Shown: positions 9,697 to 19,147, counted from the stretch's first letter. The stretch is DNA of 64,000 bases from Hyphomicrobiales bacterium (GCA_900471525.1 UCEZ01000015.1:1-64000); one strand, 5' to 3'. Notes: a model not told the origin generated them from the letters alone. Program-made: numbers and translations.

Positions 9697-9925
9697 CTGT
9701 TTGAGACGGCAGGTTCAGCATCCGTTTCAGGCTTTGTGCGACCGGATATCAATTCCGGACCGTGCGAGTAGTGCGCATAGCGTGCTACAGTCTTCGGGCA
9801 TGGAGCAGGCACCCACGGTGGTGCATTTGATGTGCTCCTCGACTTTGAAACGGTGCATGCTTACCCGATTCGCCGCTTGAGGCCCGGGGCATGCCGCGAG
9901 ACTTCGCTTAATTGAGGGATCAATC

Positions 9926-10816
9926 TTGACATCGACTGCCAGGACTGCGGATTTTTCCGACTACACCAGCATCAACACCGGGCGTGCCAACACACGCGGT
10001 TTCGCCCTCGTCTCCATGCTGGCCGTTGCCGGAGCGCTGATGCTTTCGGGTTGCACGACCGGGGATACGTCGAGCGACATGATGCGCGTCGAACGGGCGC
10101 AGGGCACAGAGGAGAACATCGCTTCCCTGTCCGGTGTGATCTCGGCCAATCCGAGCGATCCTGAAGGCTACAATGTCCGTGGATCAGCTTACGGCCGTGC
10201 CGGCGAATTCCGCCGGGCACTGGCTGACTTCAACAAGGCGATCGAACTCAATCCTCGCTTCTATCAGGCCTATGCCAACCGGGCCTTGGTCGAGCGGAAC
10301 ATGGGCGACCAGTCCGCAGCGCAGTCCGACTACAACATGGCCCTGCAGCTCAACCCACGTTACGACGTCGCCTTCATCGGCCGCGGCAACCTCTACCGCC
10401 AGGCCGGCCAGCTGGATCAGGCTTTCGCCGATTTCAACAAGGCGATCGAACTCGACACCACCGACCCGCGCGCCTATCACAATCGTGGCCTGATCTACCA
10501 GGCACGCAAGCAGCACGCGCAGGCCATCGAGGATTTCTCGACGGCAATCTCGCTGTCGCCGAATTCGCCCGAACCCTACAACGGCCGTGGCATCTCCTAC
10601 GTCGCCACGAACGACGACGACAATGCGTTCGCAGATTTCAACACCGCCATTAACCTGAACGGCAAGATCGCCGAATCCTGGGCCAACCAGGCGCTGGTCT
10701 ACGAGCGCCGCGGCGACAAGGTGAAGGCGGCAAAATCCTATTCGCACGCGCTGTCGCTCGACACCAAATATGAACCGGCCCGTGCAGGTCTCGCCCGCGT
10801 CAAGGCTGGTGTCTGA
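9926..10816 (+). CDS. TPR-repeat lipoprotein (NlpI-like)
   Basis: A 296-residue protein with a lipobox (LMLSGC, Cys near 43) after a hydrophobic stretch, so probably a membrane-anchored periplasmic lipoprotein. About five tandem tetratricopeptide repeats follow, recognisable from the recurring A-x-x-D-F-N-x-A-I-x-L-N/D pattern between residues 70 and 290. Such proteins act as adaptors for envelope enzymes; the partner is unknown. The proposed start is TTG at 9926, with GAGGG 8 bp upstream; this places an unusually long region before the signal segment, so an internal start near the ATG at 10016 remains possible. Confidence 0.82.
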   Translation: MTSTARTADFSDYTSINTGRANTRGFALVSMLAVAGALMLSGCTTGDTSSDMMRVERAQGTEENIASLSGVISANPSDPEGYNVRGSAYGRAGEFRRALADFNKAIELNPRFYQAYANRALVERNMGDQSAAQSDYNMALQLNPRYDVAFIGRGNLYRQAGQLDQAFADFNKAIELDTTDPRAYHNRGLIYQARKQHAQAIEDFSTAISLSPNSPEPYNGRGISYVATNDDDNAFADFNTAINLNGKIAESWANQALVYERRGDKVKAAKSYSHALSLDTKYEPARAGLARVKAGV

Positions 10817-10820
10817 CGAG

Positions 10821-10838
10821 AAAAAGGCGCCGCGCGCC
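10821..10838 (-). terminator. Possible terminator of the diguanylate cyclase gene
   Basis: GGCGC/GCGCC arms with a CGC loop lie just past the stop of the minus-strand gene, and the A-run at 10821-10825 gives TTTTT on that strand. It sits in the 24-bp gap between two converging genes. Confidence 0.5.
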
Positions 10839-10840
10839 GG

Positions 10841-12028
10841 TTATGCGACCGCAGCGGCGGGCAGTAGACGCTCGACAGAAGTGCGATTGCGCCCTTCCCG
10901 TTTGGCCTCGTAAAGCAACTGGTCCGCTCGATCGAGAGCGGACCAGGCTGTTTCCTGCGGCAGCAACAAGGAACCTCCGATACTGATCGTCACGAAAGCG
11001 CAGATATCGGACGTGGCATGATCGATACGGAGCCCCCTCACCTCGGCGCAAAGCTCATCCGCACGGTCCTTCAGCGACGCGACCCCACAATCGTACAGTA
11101 CAAGCGCGAATTCCTCTCCCCCCATCCGGCAGGCCATATCGAGCGGGCGGCGCGCAAAGGCGTCCAGACACGTCGCCACGCGCTGCAATGCCAGATCGCC
11201 GGCCTGATGCCCGTAGCGATCGTTATAACGCTTGAAAAAATCGACATCGAGCAACAGCAAGCCGACCGGTACGTTTTCCCGCCTGGCTTGCAGACGGATC
11301 ATCTCAAGCTGCTCATCAAGACCACGCCGATTGGCGAGCCCTGTCAGCGGATCGCGCGACGCCTGCTCCTTGAGGATGCCACGCAATAGGAATTGCTCCC
11401 GATGCGCACGCTCGCGGAGATAACCGCCGACTGCCGAGAAGATCAGTGTCAAAAGCAGCATGGCGTTGAATTGCTGCCCATGCAGTTCCAGCGGTAGCAG
11501 CCAGCATCGCAATGCGAGGGTGATGGCGACAACGCCGGCTGCCAGCACAATGCTGCGACGGAAACGGAGCCCGAGCGGAGAGAAGGCTCCCATGACGAAC
11601 AGAAGTTGGGCGAACTCGGCATGGCCGAGATGGTTACGCTTGTAAAGGCAGACCGACACTGCCCCACACACCGCAAGCGTCAGCACCGCGGTTATCGACA
11701 AAGGCGCCACCCGCGACACCCCGTGCTGTCGATGGCAAATATACAGGCATCCAAGCAGAACCAGGACTGTCACCAACCGGCTTACCAGAATACCCCACAT
11801 ATCGGCGGTAAGATCGGGAAAACGCTCCACCAGCAGCAGTCGTACGCAATCGGAGATCCCGAATAGAATGATGAAGGCCAGGGAGAAAACCGCGCTAACC
11901 ATTGCGGGTCGGCGCTCATCCCTGTCGACCTGCAACGCGTATTCGCGCTCCATCTCGCCGTGGAACCGCAACCACCCGATCCCCGCATCAAGCTGCCGGG
12001 CGTAACCGAATTGCGAAGATGAATTCAT
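10841..12028 (-). CDS. Membrane-bound diguanylate cyclase (six TM helices plus GGDEF)
   Basis: Predicted to make c-di-GMP from two GTP at the inner membrane. Six hydrophobic segments occupy roughly residues 45-220, then a GGDEF domain with the active-site variant GGEEF near residue 302. An inhibitory I-site motif RPLD sits five residues before GGEEF, so product inhibition is expected. The start at 12028 (MNSSSQ, with AGAGG just upstream) is preferred over 12055 and gives 395 residues. The sensory input of the membrane domain is unknown. Confidence 0.9.
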   Translation of the reverse strand: MNSSSQFGYARQLDAGIGWLRFHGEMEREYALQVDRDERRPAMVSAVFSLAFIILFGISDCVRLLLVERFPDLTADMWGILVSRLVTVLVLLGCLYICHRQHGVSRVAPLSITAVLTLAVCGAVSVCLYKRNHLGHAEFAQLLFVMGAFSPLGLRFRRSIVLAAGVVAITLALRCWLLPLELHGQQFNAMLLLTLIFSAVGGYLRERAHREQFLLRGILKEQASRDPLTGLANRRGLDEQLEMIRLQARRENVPVGLLLLDVDFFKRYNDRYGHQAGDLALQRVATCLDAFARRPLDMACRMGGEEFALVLYDCGVASLKDRADELCAEVRGLRIDHATSDICAFVTISIGGSLLLPQETAWSALDRADQLLYEAKREGRNRTSVERLLPAAAVA

Positions 12029-12148
12029 GATCCTCTTTCGTAACACCGGCGCCAACCATTGCGGGTGGCAATCAATGATTATGCGAGGACAGTTGAATTT
12101 CGATTAAAACGCCGGGTAGGAAAGAAGATCTGAGACGGAAACAGTGTC

Positions 12149-12170
12149 GTGCCGCTCGAATGAGCGGCAC
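12149..12170 (-). terminator. Hairpin after pntB, probable terminator
   Basis: GTGCCGCTC and GAGCGGCAC make a perfect 9-bp stem with a 4-nt loop just past the pntB stop. The trailing T content on the minus strand is weak (GACACTGTTT). Confidence 0.6.
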
Positions 12171-12177
12171 TACAGGC

Positions 12178-13578
12178 TCAGTGATTCATCGCCTTGACGA
12201 TATCGTCGGTCATCTTCTTGGCATCGCCGAGCAGCATCATGGTGCCGTCCTTGTAGAACAGCGTGTTGTCGATGCCGGCATAGCCGGAGCCGAGCGAGCG
12301 CTTGACGAAGAGGCAGGTCTTGGCCTTGTCGACGTCGAGGATCGGCATGCCGTAGATCGGCGAGGTCTTGTCGTCGCGCGCCGCCGGATTGGTGACGTCG
12401 TTGGCGCCGATGACATAGGCGACATCGGCCTGGGCGAATTCGGAGTTGATGTCCTCCAGTTCAAACACCTCGTCATAGGGAACGTTGGCTTCGGCCAAGA
12501 GCACGTTCATGTGCCCGGGCATACGGCCGGCGACCGGATGGATAGCGTATTTCACCTCGACGCCATTCGCCTTCAGCGCATCGGCAAGCTCGCGCACGGC
12601 GTGCTGCGCCTGGGCAACGGCCATACCGTAGCCGGGCACAATGATCACCTTCGACGCATTGGCCATCAGGAAGGCGGCGTCGTCGGCCGAGCCTTGCTTG
12701 ACCGTCCGCTGGACGCCGTCATCGCTGGCAACAGCGCCGTTGTCGCCACCGAAGCCCCCGAGGATGACCGAGATGAACGAGCGGTTCATGCCCTTGCACA
12801 TGATGTAGGACAGGATCGCACCCGACGAGCCGACCAATGCACCTGTGACGATCAGCGCGAGGTTGCCGAGCGTAAACCCGATGCCGGCGGCGGCCCAGCC
12901 GGAATAGGAATTGAGCATCGAGACGACGACCGGCATGTCGGCGCCGCCGATGGGCACGATCAGAAGCACGCCAAGAGCAAGAGAAAGCACGACGATCGCC
13001 CAGAAGTCGAAATGGCTCTCCGAGAGGGCAAGCCCGACGATGAAGAAGACGATCAGCGCCAGCAACGCGATATTGATGGCATGGCGGTAGGGCAGCATGA
13101 TCGGCTTGCCGGACATGCGACCGTCGAGCTTCAGGAAGGCGATGATCGAACCGGTGAAGGTGATGGCGCCGATGGCAACGCCGAGCGCCATTTCGACCAG
13201 CGCCTGCGCGTGGATCGAACCGATCTCGCCGATGCCGAAGGAAGACGGCGTGTAGAGCGCCGAGGCGGCCACCAGAACGGCGGCAAGGCCAACCAGCGAA
13301 TGGAAGCCGGCAACCAGCTGCGGCATCGAGGTCATCGGGATCGAGCGGGCGATATAGGCGCCCGCCCCGCCGCCGATGGCAAGGCCAACAACGATCAGCA
13401 CAAAACCGCCGAGCGACGGCGTCGCCAGAAGAAGCGTCGTAACGATGGCGATGGCCATGCCGGCCATGCCGAGGATATTGCCGCGGCGCGAGGTGGTCGG
13501 GTGCGACAGGCCGCGCAGCGCCATGATGAACAGCACGCCGGAGACGAGATAGAGGAAGGCTGCGATATTGGGTGACAT
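12178..13578 (-). CDS. pntB: NAD(P) transhydrogenase subunit beta PntB
   Basis: A 466-residue inner-membrane subunit of the proton-translocating transhydrogenase, which couples hydride transfer from NADH to NADP+ to the proton gradient. The first 280 residues hold multiple membrane helices. The soluble NADP-binding domain III follows from about residue 290, with VPGYGMAVAQAQ and the conserved GANDVTNPAA. It is the last gene of the pntAA-pntAB-pntB operon, 10 bp after pntAB. Confidence 0.97.
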   Translation of the reverse strand: MSPNIAAFLYLVSGVLFIMALRGLSHPTTSRRGNILGMAGMAIAIVTTLLLATPSLGGFVLIVVGLAIGGGAGAYIARSIPMTSMPQLVAGFHSLVGLAAVLVAASALYTPSSFGIGEIGSIHAQALVEMALGVAIGAITFTGSIIAFLKLDGRMSGKPIMLPYRHAINIALLALIVFFIVGLALSESHFDFWAIVVLSLALGVLLIVPIGGADMPVVVSMLNSYSGWAAAGIGFTLGNLALIVTGALVGSSGAILSYIMCKGMNRSFISVILGGFGGDNGAVASDDGVQRTVKQGSADDAAFLMANASKVIIVPGYGMAVAQAQHAVRELADALKANGVEVKYAIHPVAGRMPGHMNVLLAEANVPYDEVFELEDINSEFAQADVAYVIGANDVTNPAARDDKTSPIYGMPILDVDKAKTCLFVKRSLGSGYAGIDNTLFYKDGTMMLLGDAKKMTDDIVKAMNH

Positions 13579-13588
13579 CAGGGCAGCC

Positions 13589-14002
13589 TCACTTGTCTTT
13601 TTTCTTGTACATGGCGAGCATGCGCTGGGTCACCAGGAAGCCGCCGAAGATGTTCACCGAGGCAAGGATCAGCGCCACGAAGCCGAAGCCGGTGGCAAGG
13701 CCCGACGCCGAGATGCCGACGGCCAGAAGCGCGCCGACGACGATGACCGAGGAGATCGCGTTGGTGACCGCCATCAGCGGCGTGTGCAGGGCCGGTGTCA
13801 CCGACCAGACAACGTAGTAGCCGACGAAGATCGACAAGACAAAGATCGCCAGCTGGAAGACGAAGGGGTCGATCGCGCCACCGGAAAGCCCGTGGGCAAC
13901 ATTGCCAGCCGCATCCGGCACGTATTCAGCTGCCGTGCGCACCGCTTCGACCGCCCGGTCGAGGTCGCCGATCGCCTTGTCGAGAAGGTCATTGGCCATC
14001 AA
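13589..14002 (-). CDS. pntAB: NAD(P) transhydrogenase subunit alpha part 2 (PntAB)
   Basis: A 137-residue membrane subunit that forms the small half of the split alpha chain, with about three or four hydrophobic segments (e.g. FVFQLAIFVLSIFVGYYVVW). The split alpha chain in two genes is usual in Alphaproteobacteria, unlike the single PntA of E. coli. GGGAGATG precedes the start. Confidence 0.95.
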   Translation of the reverse strand: MMANDLLDKAIGDLDRAVEAVRTAAEYVPDAAGNVAHGLSGGAIDPFVFQLAIFVLSIFVGYYVVWSVTPALHTPLMAVTNAISSVIVVGALLAVGISASGLATGFGFVALILASVNIFGGFLVTQRMLAMYKKKDK

Positions 14003-14061
14003 ACATCTCCCTTGGACGGCCGTACTTCTCCCCGAAGCACCAGAGCCGCCCTCTCCAATTC

Positions 14062-15213
14062 TTAAGCTGTGACTGCAACCTGAGCCGGTGCAAAATTCCG
14101 ATGCACGACCGCGCCGCCATGGGTGAGCATCGTCGCCTTGACGAGTTCGTCCTCGATGTTGAGGGCAAGCGCCTTCGTTTCCTTGCCGACCATGGTCTCA
14201 AGGAAGGTGACGAGGTTCTTGGCGTAGAGGGAGGAGGCAGACGCTGCGATGCGGCCCGGCACATTGGCGTAACCGATGACCTTGACGCCTTCAACCTCAA
14301 CGACCTCGTCGGCAACCGCGCCCTCGACATTACCGCCGCGCTCGACGGCGAGATCAACCGCGATCGAGCCTGGCTTCATCGCTTTCAGCATCTCACGGGT
14401 GATCAACCGCGGTGCCGGACGGCCGGGAATGAGCGCAGTGGTGATGACGATGTCCTGCTTGGCCAGGTGTTCGGCGGTCAGCGCGGCCTGCTTGGCCTTG
14501 TATTCCGCCGACATTTCCTTGGCATAGCCGCCCGACGTCTCCGCCGCCTTGAATTCCTCGTCCTCGACCGCGATGAACTTGGCACCGAGCGAAGCCACCT
14601 GTTCCTTGGAGGCCGGACGCACGTCGGTCGCGGAGACGACGGCGCCGAGACGCCGCGCCGTGGCGATTGCCTGCAGGCCGGCAACACCGGCGCCCATGAC
14701 GAAGACCTTGGCCGCAGGCACGGTGCCCGCAGCCGTCATCATCATCGGCATGGCGCGATCATATTCGTAGGCGGCATCGATCACCGCCTGGTAGCCGGCG
14801 AGATTGGCCTGCGAGGACAAAACGTCCATCGACTGGGCGCGCGTGATACGCGGCATCAGTTCCATCGCAAAGGCCGAAACCCCGGCCTTGGCCATATCCT
14901 CAAGCGCCTGTTCGTTGCCATAGGGTTCCATGATCGCCAGCACGATAGCGCCGGACTTGTAGCCCGCGACTTCCGCAGAGGTCGGCCGGCGCACCTTAAG
15001 CACCACATCGGCATTTGCAGCATCGGCAGAAGACCCGATCCGCGCACCGGCTTTCTCGAACTCGCTATCTGGAATCCGCGACAGAAAACCAGCGCCAGCC
15101 TCGACGATAACGTCGAAGCCAAGGGTCTTCAGCTTCTTGACACTTTCGGGAGAGCCGCCAACACGGCCTTCGCCGAAGGTGGTTTCCAACGGTATGAATA
15201 CGGTATCTGTCAC
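14062..15213 (-). CDS. pntAA: NAD(P) transhydrogenase subunit alpha part 1 (PntAA)
   Basis: A 383-residue soluble NAD(H)-binding domain I, related to alanine dehydrogenase. The NAD fold VFVMGAGVAGLQAIATARRLG and the following ATDVRP are clear. The start is taken as GTG at 15213 because GGGAGG lies directly upstream and family homology starts at TDTVFIPLET; an in-frame ATG at 15276 would add 21 residues without support. Co-transcribed with pntAB and pntB. Confidence 0.95.
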   Translation of the reverse strand: MTDTVFIPLETTFGEGRVGGSPESVKKLKTLGFDVIVEAGAGFLSRIPDSEFEKAGARIGSSADAANADVVLKVRRPTSAEVAGYKSGAIVLAIMEPYGNEQALEDMAKAGVSAFAMELMPRITRAQSMDVLSSQANLAGYQAVIDAAYEYDRAMPMMMTAAGTVPAAKVFVMGAGVAGLQAIATARRLGAVVSATDVRPASKEQVASLGAKFIAVEDEEFKAAETSGGYAKEMSAEYKAKQAALTAEHLAKQDIVITTALIPGRPAPRLITREMLKAMKPGSIAVDLAVERGGNVEGAVADEVVEVEGVKVIGYANVPGRIAASASSLYAKNLVTFLETMVGKETKALALNIEDELVKATMLTHGGAVVHRNFAPAQVAVTA

Positions 15214-15409
15214 AGGTTCCTCCCTGAGACGGGCGTTCGGAACACGGTCGGCCCGCTGGTTTCCAAATTCCCGCACACTCGATATTCGCGCGCAAAGCCA
15301 TCATCGGTGAGTGGCGCGCATGCGTGTTGTGGCCCGGCAATTGCCGGACCATCGGAAAACCGGCACCTCACTCCCAAGTGCCGCTTTCATCAAAACTTTG
15401 GAAAGCCGA

Positions 15410-15634
15410 TCAGCGCAGGAGCAGGAAGCCGCCGACATTGATGAGGATGAAGACAACGAGGGCCGTGAAGAAGCCGGCGCTGGTGAAGAAACCGGCAGCC
15501 ATGGAGATCAGCAGGGCCACACAGAAGATCGTAAGGATTTTCGTCGCGTCCAGGAAGAAATTGTAGGTCTTCTCGTGTTCGGCATAATCCATCGGCGCGC
15601 CAGTTTCGGCCGGTCCGGAATGATGTTCAGCCAT
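15410..15634 (-). CDS. Small aa3-type cytochrome c oxidase subunit IV-like membrane protein
   Basis: A 74-residue protein with a polar N-terminus (MDYAEHEKTYNFF) followed by two hydrophobic helices, the pattern of the bacterial aa3-type oxidase subunit IV family. Such a gene commonly stands just upstream of pntAA in Alphaproteobacteria. The gap to pntAA is about 200 bp. A structural role in an oxidase, or in the transhydrogenase, is inferred from family only. Confidence 0.8.
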   Translation of the reverse strand: MAEHHSGPAETGAPMDYAEHEKTYNFFLDATKILTIFCVALLISMAAGFFTSAGFFTALVVFILINVGGFLLLR

Positions 15635-15859
15635 CGTCCATGTCTCCCTGAAATTCAGCTGCGCCCTGCCCTGTTATTCCACCGGGGAGCACCGCATCTC
15701 GTCTCAAATCCATCACGTGCACATTCCTGATGCCGTGAAGCACCGATTGCACATAGGTGGCCTTACACAAAGCCACGGTCAAACGCAACGAAAACTGCAG
15801 GTGGATACCTGCGGCATAAGGGTTTGCCCAGCGACAATTGCGACGGCATGAAAACCTGG

Positions 15860-16618
15860 TCAGGCCAGGACGCGCGAGCGGCTCTGCGTCGTCAGTGCCA
15901 GGCGTGCCGTCGGCAGGATCGTCAGGGGCGTGTGCTGCGCCGTGCCGCTTTCGCCGAACATCATCCGTCGCTCGAACGGCTCCGAATCGAAGAACGGGAA
16001 ACGGGTATAAAGCCAAGGCCGGATTTCACGAACGCGGGCGGCGAGCAACGTGAGATCGATCTTGTAGTCGCCGCAATTCTTCTGAGGAGAGACGATCGTG
16101 TCGGCGTCGAAAACGCGCTTGTAAAAGGCCGCATGCTGCGGCTTGACCAGGGACAGGCAACGATCGACGTCGAAATGCTCCGACGCCATGGTGGCGACGC
16201 GCAGGGTAAGATAGGGGATGGCGGGCATTTCCCTCAGAACCACCGGATCAGCCGCGAGGCGAACCGGATCGATCAGCGACATGCCGGCATCGAGAAAACC
16301 GGCGATCTCCGCACCGAAAACGGACCCGGAGGAACTGACACGATGCGCCGGCGTCACGTGATGCACCCGCACAGTGCTGATCAGCCGCTCTTCAAAATAG
16401 ATCCCGAACACGTAGGCATGGCTGTCGAAATCGATGTCGTCGATGAGTGTCGTTCCGGACAGGGGCAGGATGTCAGCCATCTTGTAGGCCTTGAAACGAA
16501 TGCGGGCGACATCCTCCATGTCCTCCCCCGTTTCCACCCGGCGATATTCGACATGGTCCAACAGTTCCAGCAGTCGCTCTGTAAACCTGTTCTGCTGCTC
16601 CGCTTTCATTTCAATCAA
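15860..16618 (-). CDS. FeeM / acyl-homoserine-lactone-synthase-like GNAT acyltransferase
   Basis: A 252-residue protein that resembles N-acyl amino acid synthases of the FeeM type and, more distantly, LuxI-type AHL synthases. Visible landmarks are ARIRFKAYK near 40-50, the strand FGIYFEERLISTVRVHHV, and LTLRVATMASEHFDVDRCLSLVKPQHAAFYKRVF. These enzymes join an acyl chain from acyl-ACP to an amino acid or similar acceptor; the product here is unknown. No LuxR-type gene is next to it. TTG at 16618 and ATG at 16609 are both possible starts, with AGGGG upstream. A consensus CtrA box lies about 90-105 bp upstream. Confidence 0.75.
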   Translation of the reverse strand: MIEMKAEQQNRFTERLLELLDHVEYRRVETGEDMEDVARIRFKAYKMADILPLSGTTLIDDIDFDSHAYVFGIYFEERLISTVRVHHVTPAHRVSSSGSVFGAEIAGFLDAGMSLIDPVRLAADPVVLREMPAIPYLTLRVATMASEHFDVDRCLSLVKPQHAAFYKRVFDADTIVSPQKNCGDYKIDLTLLAARVREIRPWLYTRFPFFDSEPFERRMMFGESGTAQHTPLTILPTARLALTTQSRSRVLA

Positions 16619-16706
16619 ATGCCCCTGTTAACGGAGCATTCATGTTATAAACGGAGGCACCTCACAATCTTTAAATAAAACCTTAACCGTAAACCATTTG
16701 TTAACC

Positions 16707-16722
16707 TTAACATATCGTTAAC
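16707..16722. promoter_or_regulatory. CtrA-type binding box
   Basis: TTAACATATCGTTAAC matches the CtrA consensus TTAA-N7-TTAAC exactly and nearly matches it on the other strand. More TTAAC repeats lie at 16683 and 16701. The region is AT-rich in a GC-rich genome, and the only start nearby is that of the FeeM-like gene at 16618. Confidence 0.65.
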
Positions 16723-16828
16723 GCTAAATTATAAACAGCGAAATTAATCGTGTAACACCTTGATGCAGATGATTGGCCCAATGTCTGACACATGAAAGTC
16801 TGGATAAGAAAATGGATGTCGAACCGGC

Positions 16829-19147
16829 TTAGGACGCCTGGGCGATGCGCCGGGTGCGCCTTTTTGGCACGGCGATCTTCTTCGACAGAGTGTCCGACAG
16901 GCTTTCAATCGCCACGGCCGGCATGGGTGCGGCGAACACATAACCCTGCACCAGATCGGCGCATTTGTATTCGTTGATCAGGGCAAGCTGATCGTTGGTC
17001 TCGACCCCCTCGATGACGATCTTCAGCCCGAGCTCTCGCGACAGATTGACCATGCCGCGCAAAAGCTTGAAGCGGCGCGCATCCTCGCGGATGTTACGAA
17101 CGAAGGAGCGGTCGATCTTTATGATGTCGAGTGGTAGCGCGTCGAGATAGCTGAGGCTCGAGTAACCGGTCCCGAAATCATCGATGGCGATAGTGACGCC
17201 ACGCGCGCGCAACTCCTGCAGGATTGTCCGCACCTTGGCGGCTTCCTCCATCAGGCAGCTTTCCGTGACCTCAAGGTGAAGCCGCGACGTTTCCATCCCT
17301 GTCTCTGAAAGAACGCCGGTCACGATCGAGACGATTTCGCTGTTGCGCAGATCGAGCACCGAAAGGTTGACGGAAACGGCGATATGCTTGGGCCATGTCA
17401 GGCAGTCGAGGCAGGCCTGCCGCAGGATGACTCTGGTGATCTCGGAAACGATCCCCATCTCTTCGGCCAGCTGGATGAAAACATCAGGTGGTACAGGCCC
17501 CCGCTCCCGGTGCGTCCAGCGGGCAAGCGCCTCGCAGCATTCGATGCGAGATCCGTCGGCAAGGAACATCGGCTGGTAGGCGACCGAGAGGCTGCCGGTT
17601 TCCAGGGCCTCGCGCAGATCGGCCTTGAGTTTCTGCCGGTCGAGGTAGTTTGCATCCATTTCCGCTTCGAACGCGGTACAGCTTCCTCTTTCGCGGTTCT
17701 TGCTTTCGAACAGTGCGAGATCCGCCTTGATCTGCATGTCTTCCAGCCGGAAGTCGGCGCTCTCGACGACGACGTAGCCCGCGCTCATCGAGATGTTGAA
17801 AGTGAAGCCACTGGCGAGATAAGCGCCACGCATCTGCGCGTGCACTGCCCGTATGCGCTCCTCCAGATCGCGCCGATTGGTTTCGCTTGGAAAGAACAGC
17901 ACGAATTCGTCGCCCATCAGGCGCGCAGCGATCGCCTTGTCTCCCGTCACCTTCTTCAGCCGTTCCGAGATGGCGCACAGCAACCTGTCGCCAACGACAT
18001 GGCCGCGCGTATCGTTGACATGCTTGAACTCCGCGACATCGAGAACCATGAAGCCGGCCTGGCCCGTATGTTTGCGATCGACAAGCGCATTGCCGACCAG
18101 CTCGCTGAAATAATCGCGGTTGGGCAGGCCGGTCAGCGTATCGAAGCGGACCATTTGCAGGATCTTCTTCTCCGCCCGCACCCGCGCAGTCACATCTTCG
18201 AAGATCAGCACGACGCCGCCATTGGCACGCCGGCTGGCCGAAAATTCGAGGAAAAGATCGTCTGAAAATGGGATGAGCGCGCGGGACTGTATACCCTGCA
18301 TCAATTGCCCGAGCTGTTTCAGGACCTGCTTTGCCTGATCGTATTCAAGGAACGTGTGACGGACACCGTAGCGCAGCACGGCATCGAGATGGCAATCCTT
18401 GAGGCGCTCCTGATCGCCGAGATTGAGGAGCTCGCAGGCCCGCCGGTTGGCCACCAGGATACGGTTGTCGGCATCCAGCATGAACAGGCCATGCGGCATG
18501 TTGTTGAGAGCAAGATCGAAACGGCCTGCGATCGTCGAAATTTCGCGCGCGGCCAGCACGTTCTTGTGCAGGGTTTCCCGCACGCCGCGCGCCATCGACC
18601 AGGTCGTCAGGATGAATGGCACCATCAGGACCGCCAGCAACGCCATGAACCCGTCCATCAGGCCCAAAAGGCCGGCGATGATCGGGCCGCAGGCCGACAG
18701 CGACATGACCACCACCGCGCGCGCCGAACCGTAGTTGCGGCCGACGAGCGACACCATGGTGGCAAGCGTTACGGAAATGCAGGCAAGTTCTGCAAACGGA
18801 TCGCGGCTGACGAGAATGGCATATCCGCAAGCCGTACCGAGCGTGATTGTCGCGCAGACGCCACCGATATTGTATCGGTTTTCCCAGCGGCGGATCCCCT
18901 TGAAATCCAGTTCCGCCAGGTTTTCGCGGTCGAACTGGCGCATGCCGATGCTGCGCACCAACCAGATCAGTGCGATGGCGACAGCGCAGCCGAGGTAAAA
19001 AACGTCAGCGGTTTTTGCAAGGACGAGCAGAAACGTTACGACATGCGACAGCATGCCGATCAAAAGCGTCTGGCGGTACTCGTAGAGAGAGCTCACGAAC
19101 GAAAGGTAGACATCGGTCGGAAGAGCGCTCTGTTCATTTGATTTCAT
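16829..19147 (-). CDS. Membrane PAS-GGDEF-EAL protein, probable c-di-GMP phosphodiesterase
   Basis: A 772-residue inner-membrane protein. Several hydrophobic helices fill about residues 30-190, a PAS-like domain follows (about 205-320, NNMPHGLFMLDADNRILVANRRACELL), then GGDEF (about 340-500) and EAL (about 515-765). The cyclase signature reads MGDEF near residue 410 instead of GGDEF, with no I-site, so cyclase activity is doubtful. The EAL domain keeps EALARW, the LEVTES segment, DDFGTGYSSL, IKIDRSFV and EGVET, so it should hydrolyse c-di-GMP. AAAGGG precedes the start. It is upstream of the FeeM-like gene, separated by 210 bp. Confidence 0.9.
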   Translation of the reverse strand: MKSNEQSALPTDVYLSFVSSLYEYRQTLLIGMLSHVVTFLLVLAKTADVFYLGCAVAIALIWLVRSIGMRQFDRENLAELDFKGIRRWENRYNIGGVCATITLGTACGYAILVSRDPFAELACISVTLATMVSLVGRNYGSARAVVVMSLSACGPIIAGLLGLMDGFMALLAVLMVPFILTTWSMARGVRETLHKNVLAAREISTIAGRFDLALNNMPHGLFMLDADNRILVANRRACELLNLGDQERLKDCHLDAVLRYGVRHTFLEYDQAKQVLKQLGQLMQGIQSRALIPFSDDLFLEFSASRRANGGVVLIFEDVTARVRAEKKILQMVRFDTLTGLPNRDYFSELVGNALVDRKHTGQAGFMVLDVAEFKHVNDTRGHVVGDRLLCAISERLKKVTGDKAIAARLMGDEFVLFFPSETNRRDLEERIRAVHAQMRGAYLASGFTFNISMSAGYVVVESADFRLEDMQIKADLALFESKNRERGSCTAFEAEMDANYLDRQKLKADLREALETGSLSVAYQPMFLADGSRIECCEALARWTHRERGPVPPDVFIQLAEEMGIVSEITRVILRQACLDCLTWPKHIAVSVNLSVLDLRNSEIVSIVTGVLSETGMETSRLHLEVTESCLMEEAAKVRTILQELRARGVTIAIDDFGTGYSSLSYLDALPLDIIKIDRSFVRNIREDARRFKLLRGMVNLSRELGLKIVIEGVETNDQLALINEYKCADLVQGYVFAAPMPAVAIESLSDTLSKKIAVPKRRTRRIAQAS

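Noticed and set aside
9780-9860. Nested inverted repeat (GGAGCA...TGCTCC with an inner GCACC/GGTGC stem) between rpsU and the TPR gene, considered as a small RNA
   Set aside because: No promoter or T-run defines a transcript, and the stems are short. Too weak to annotate.
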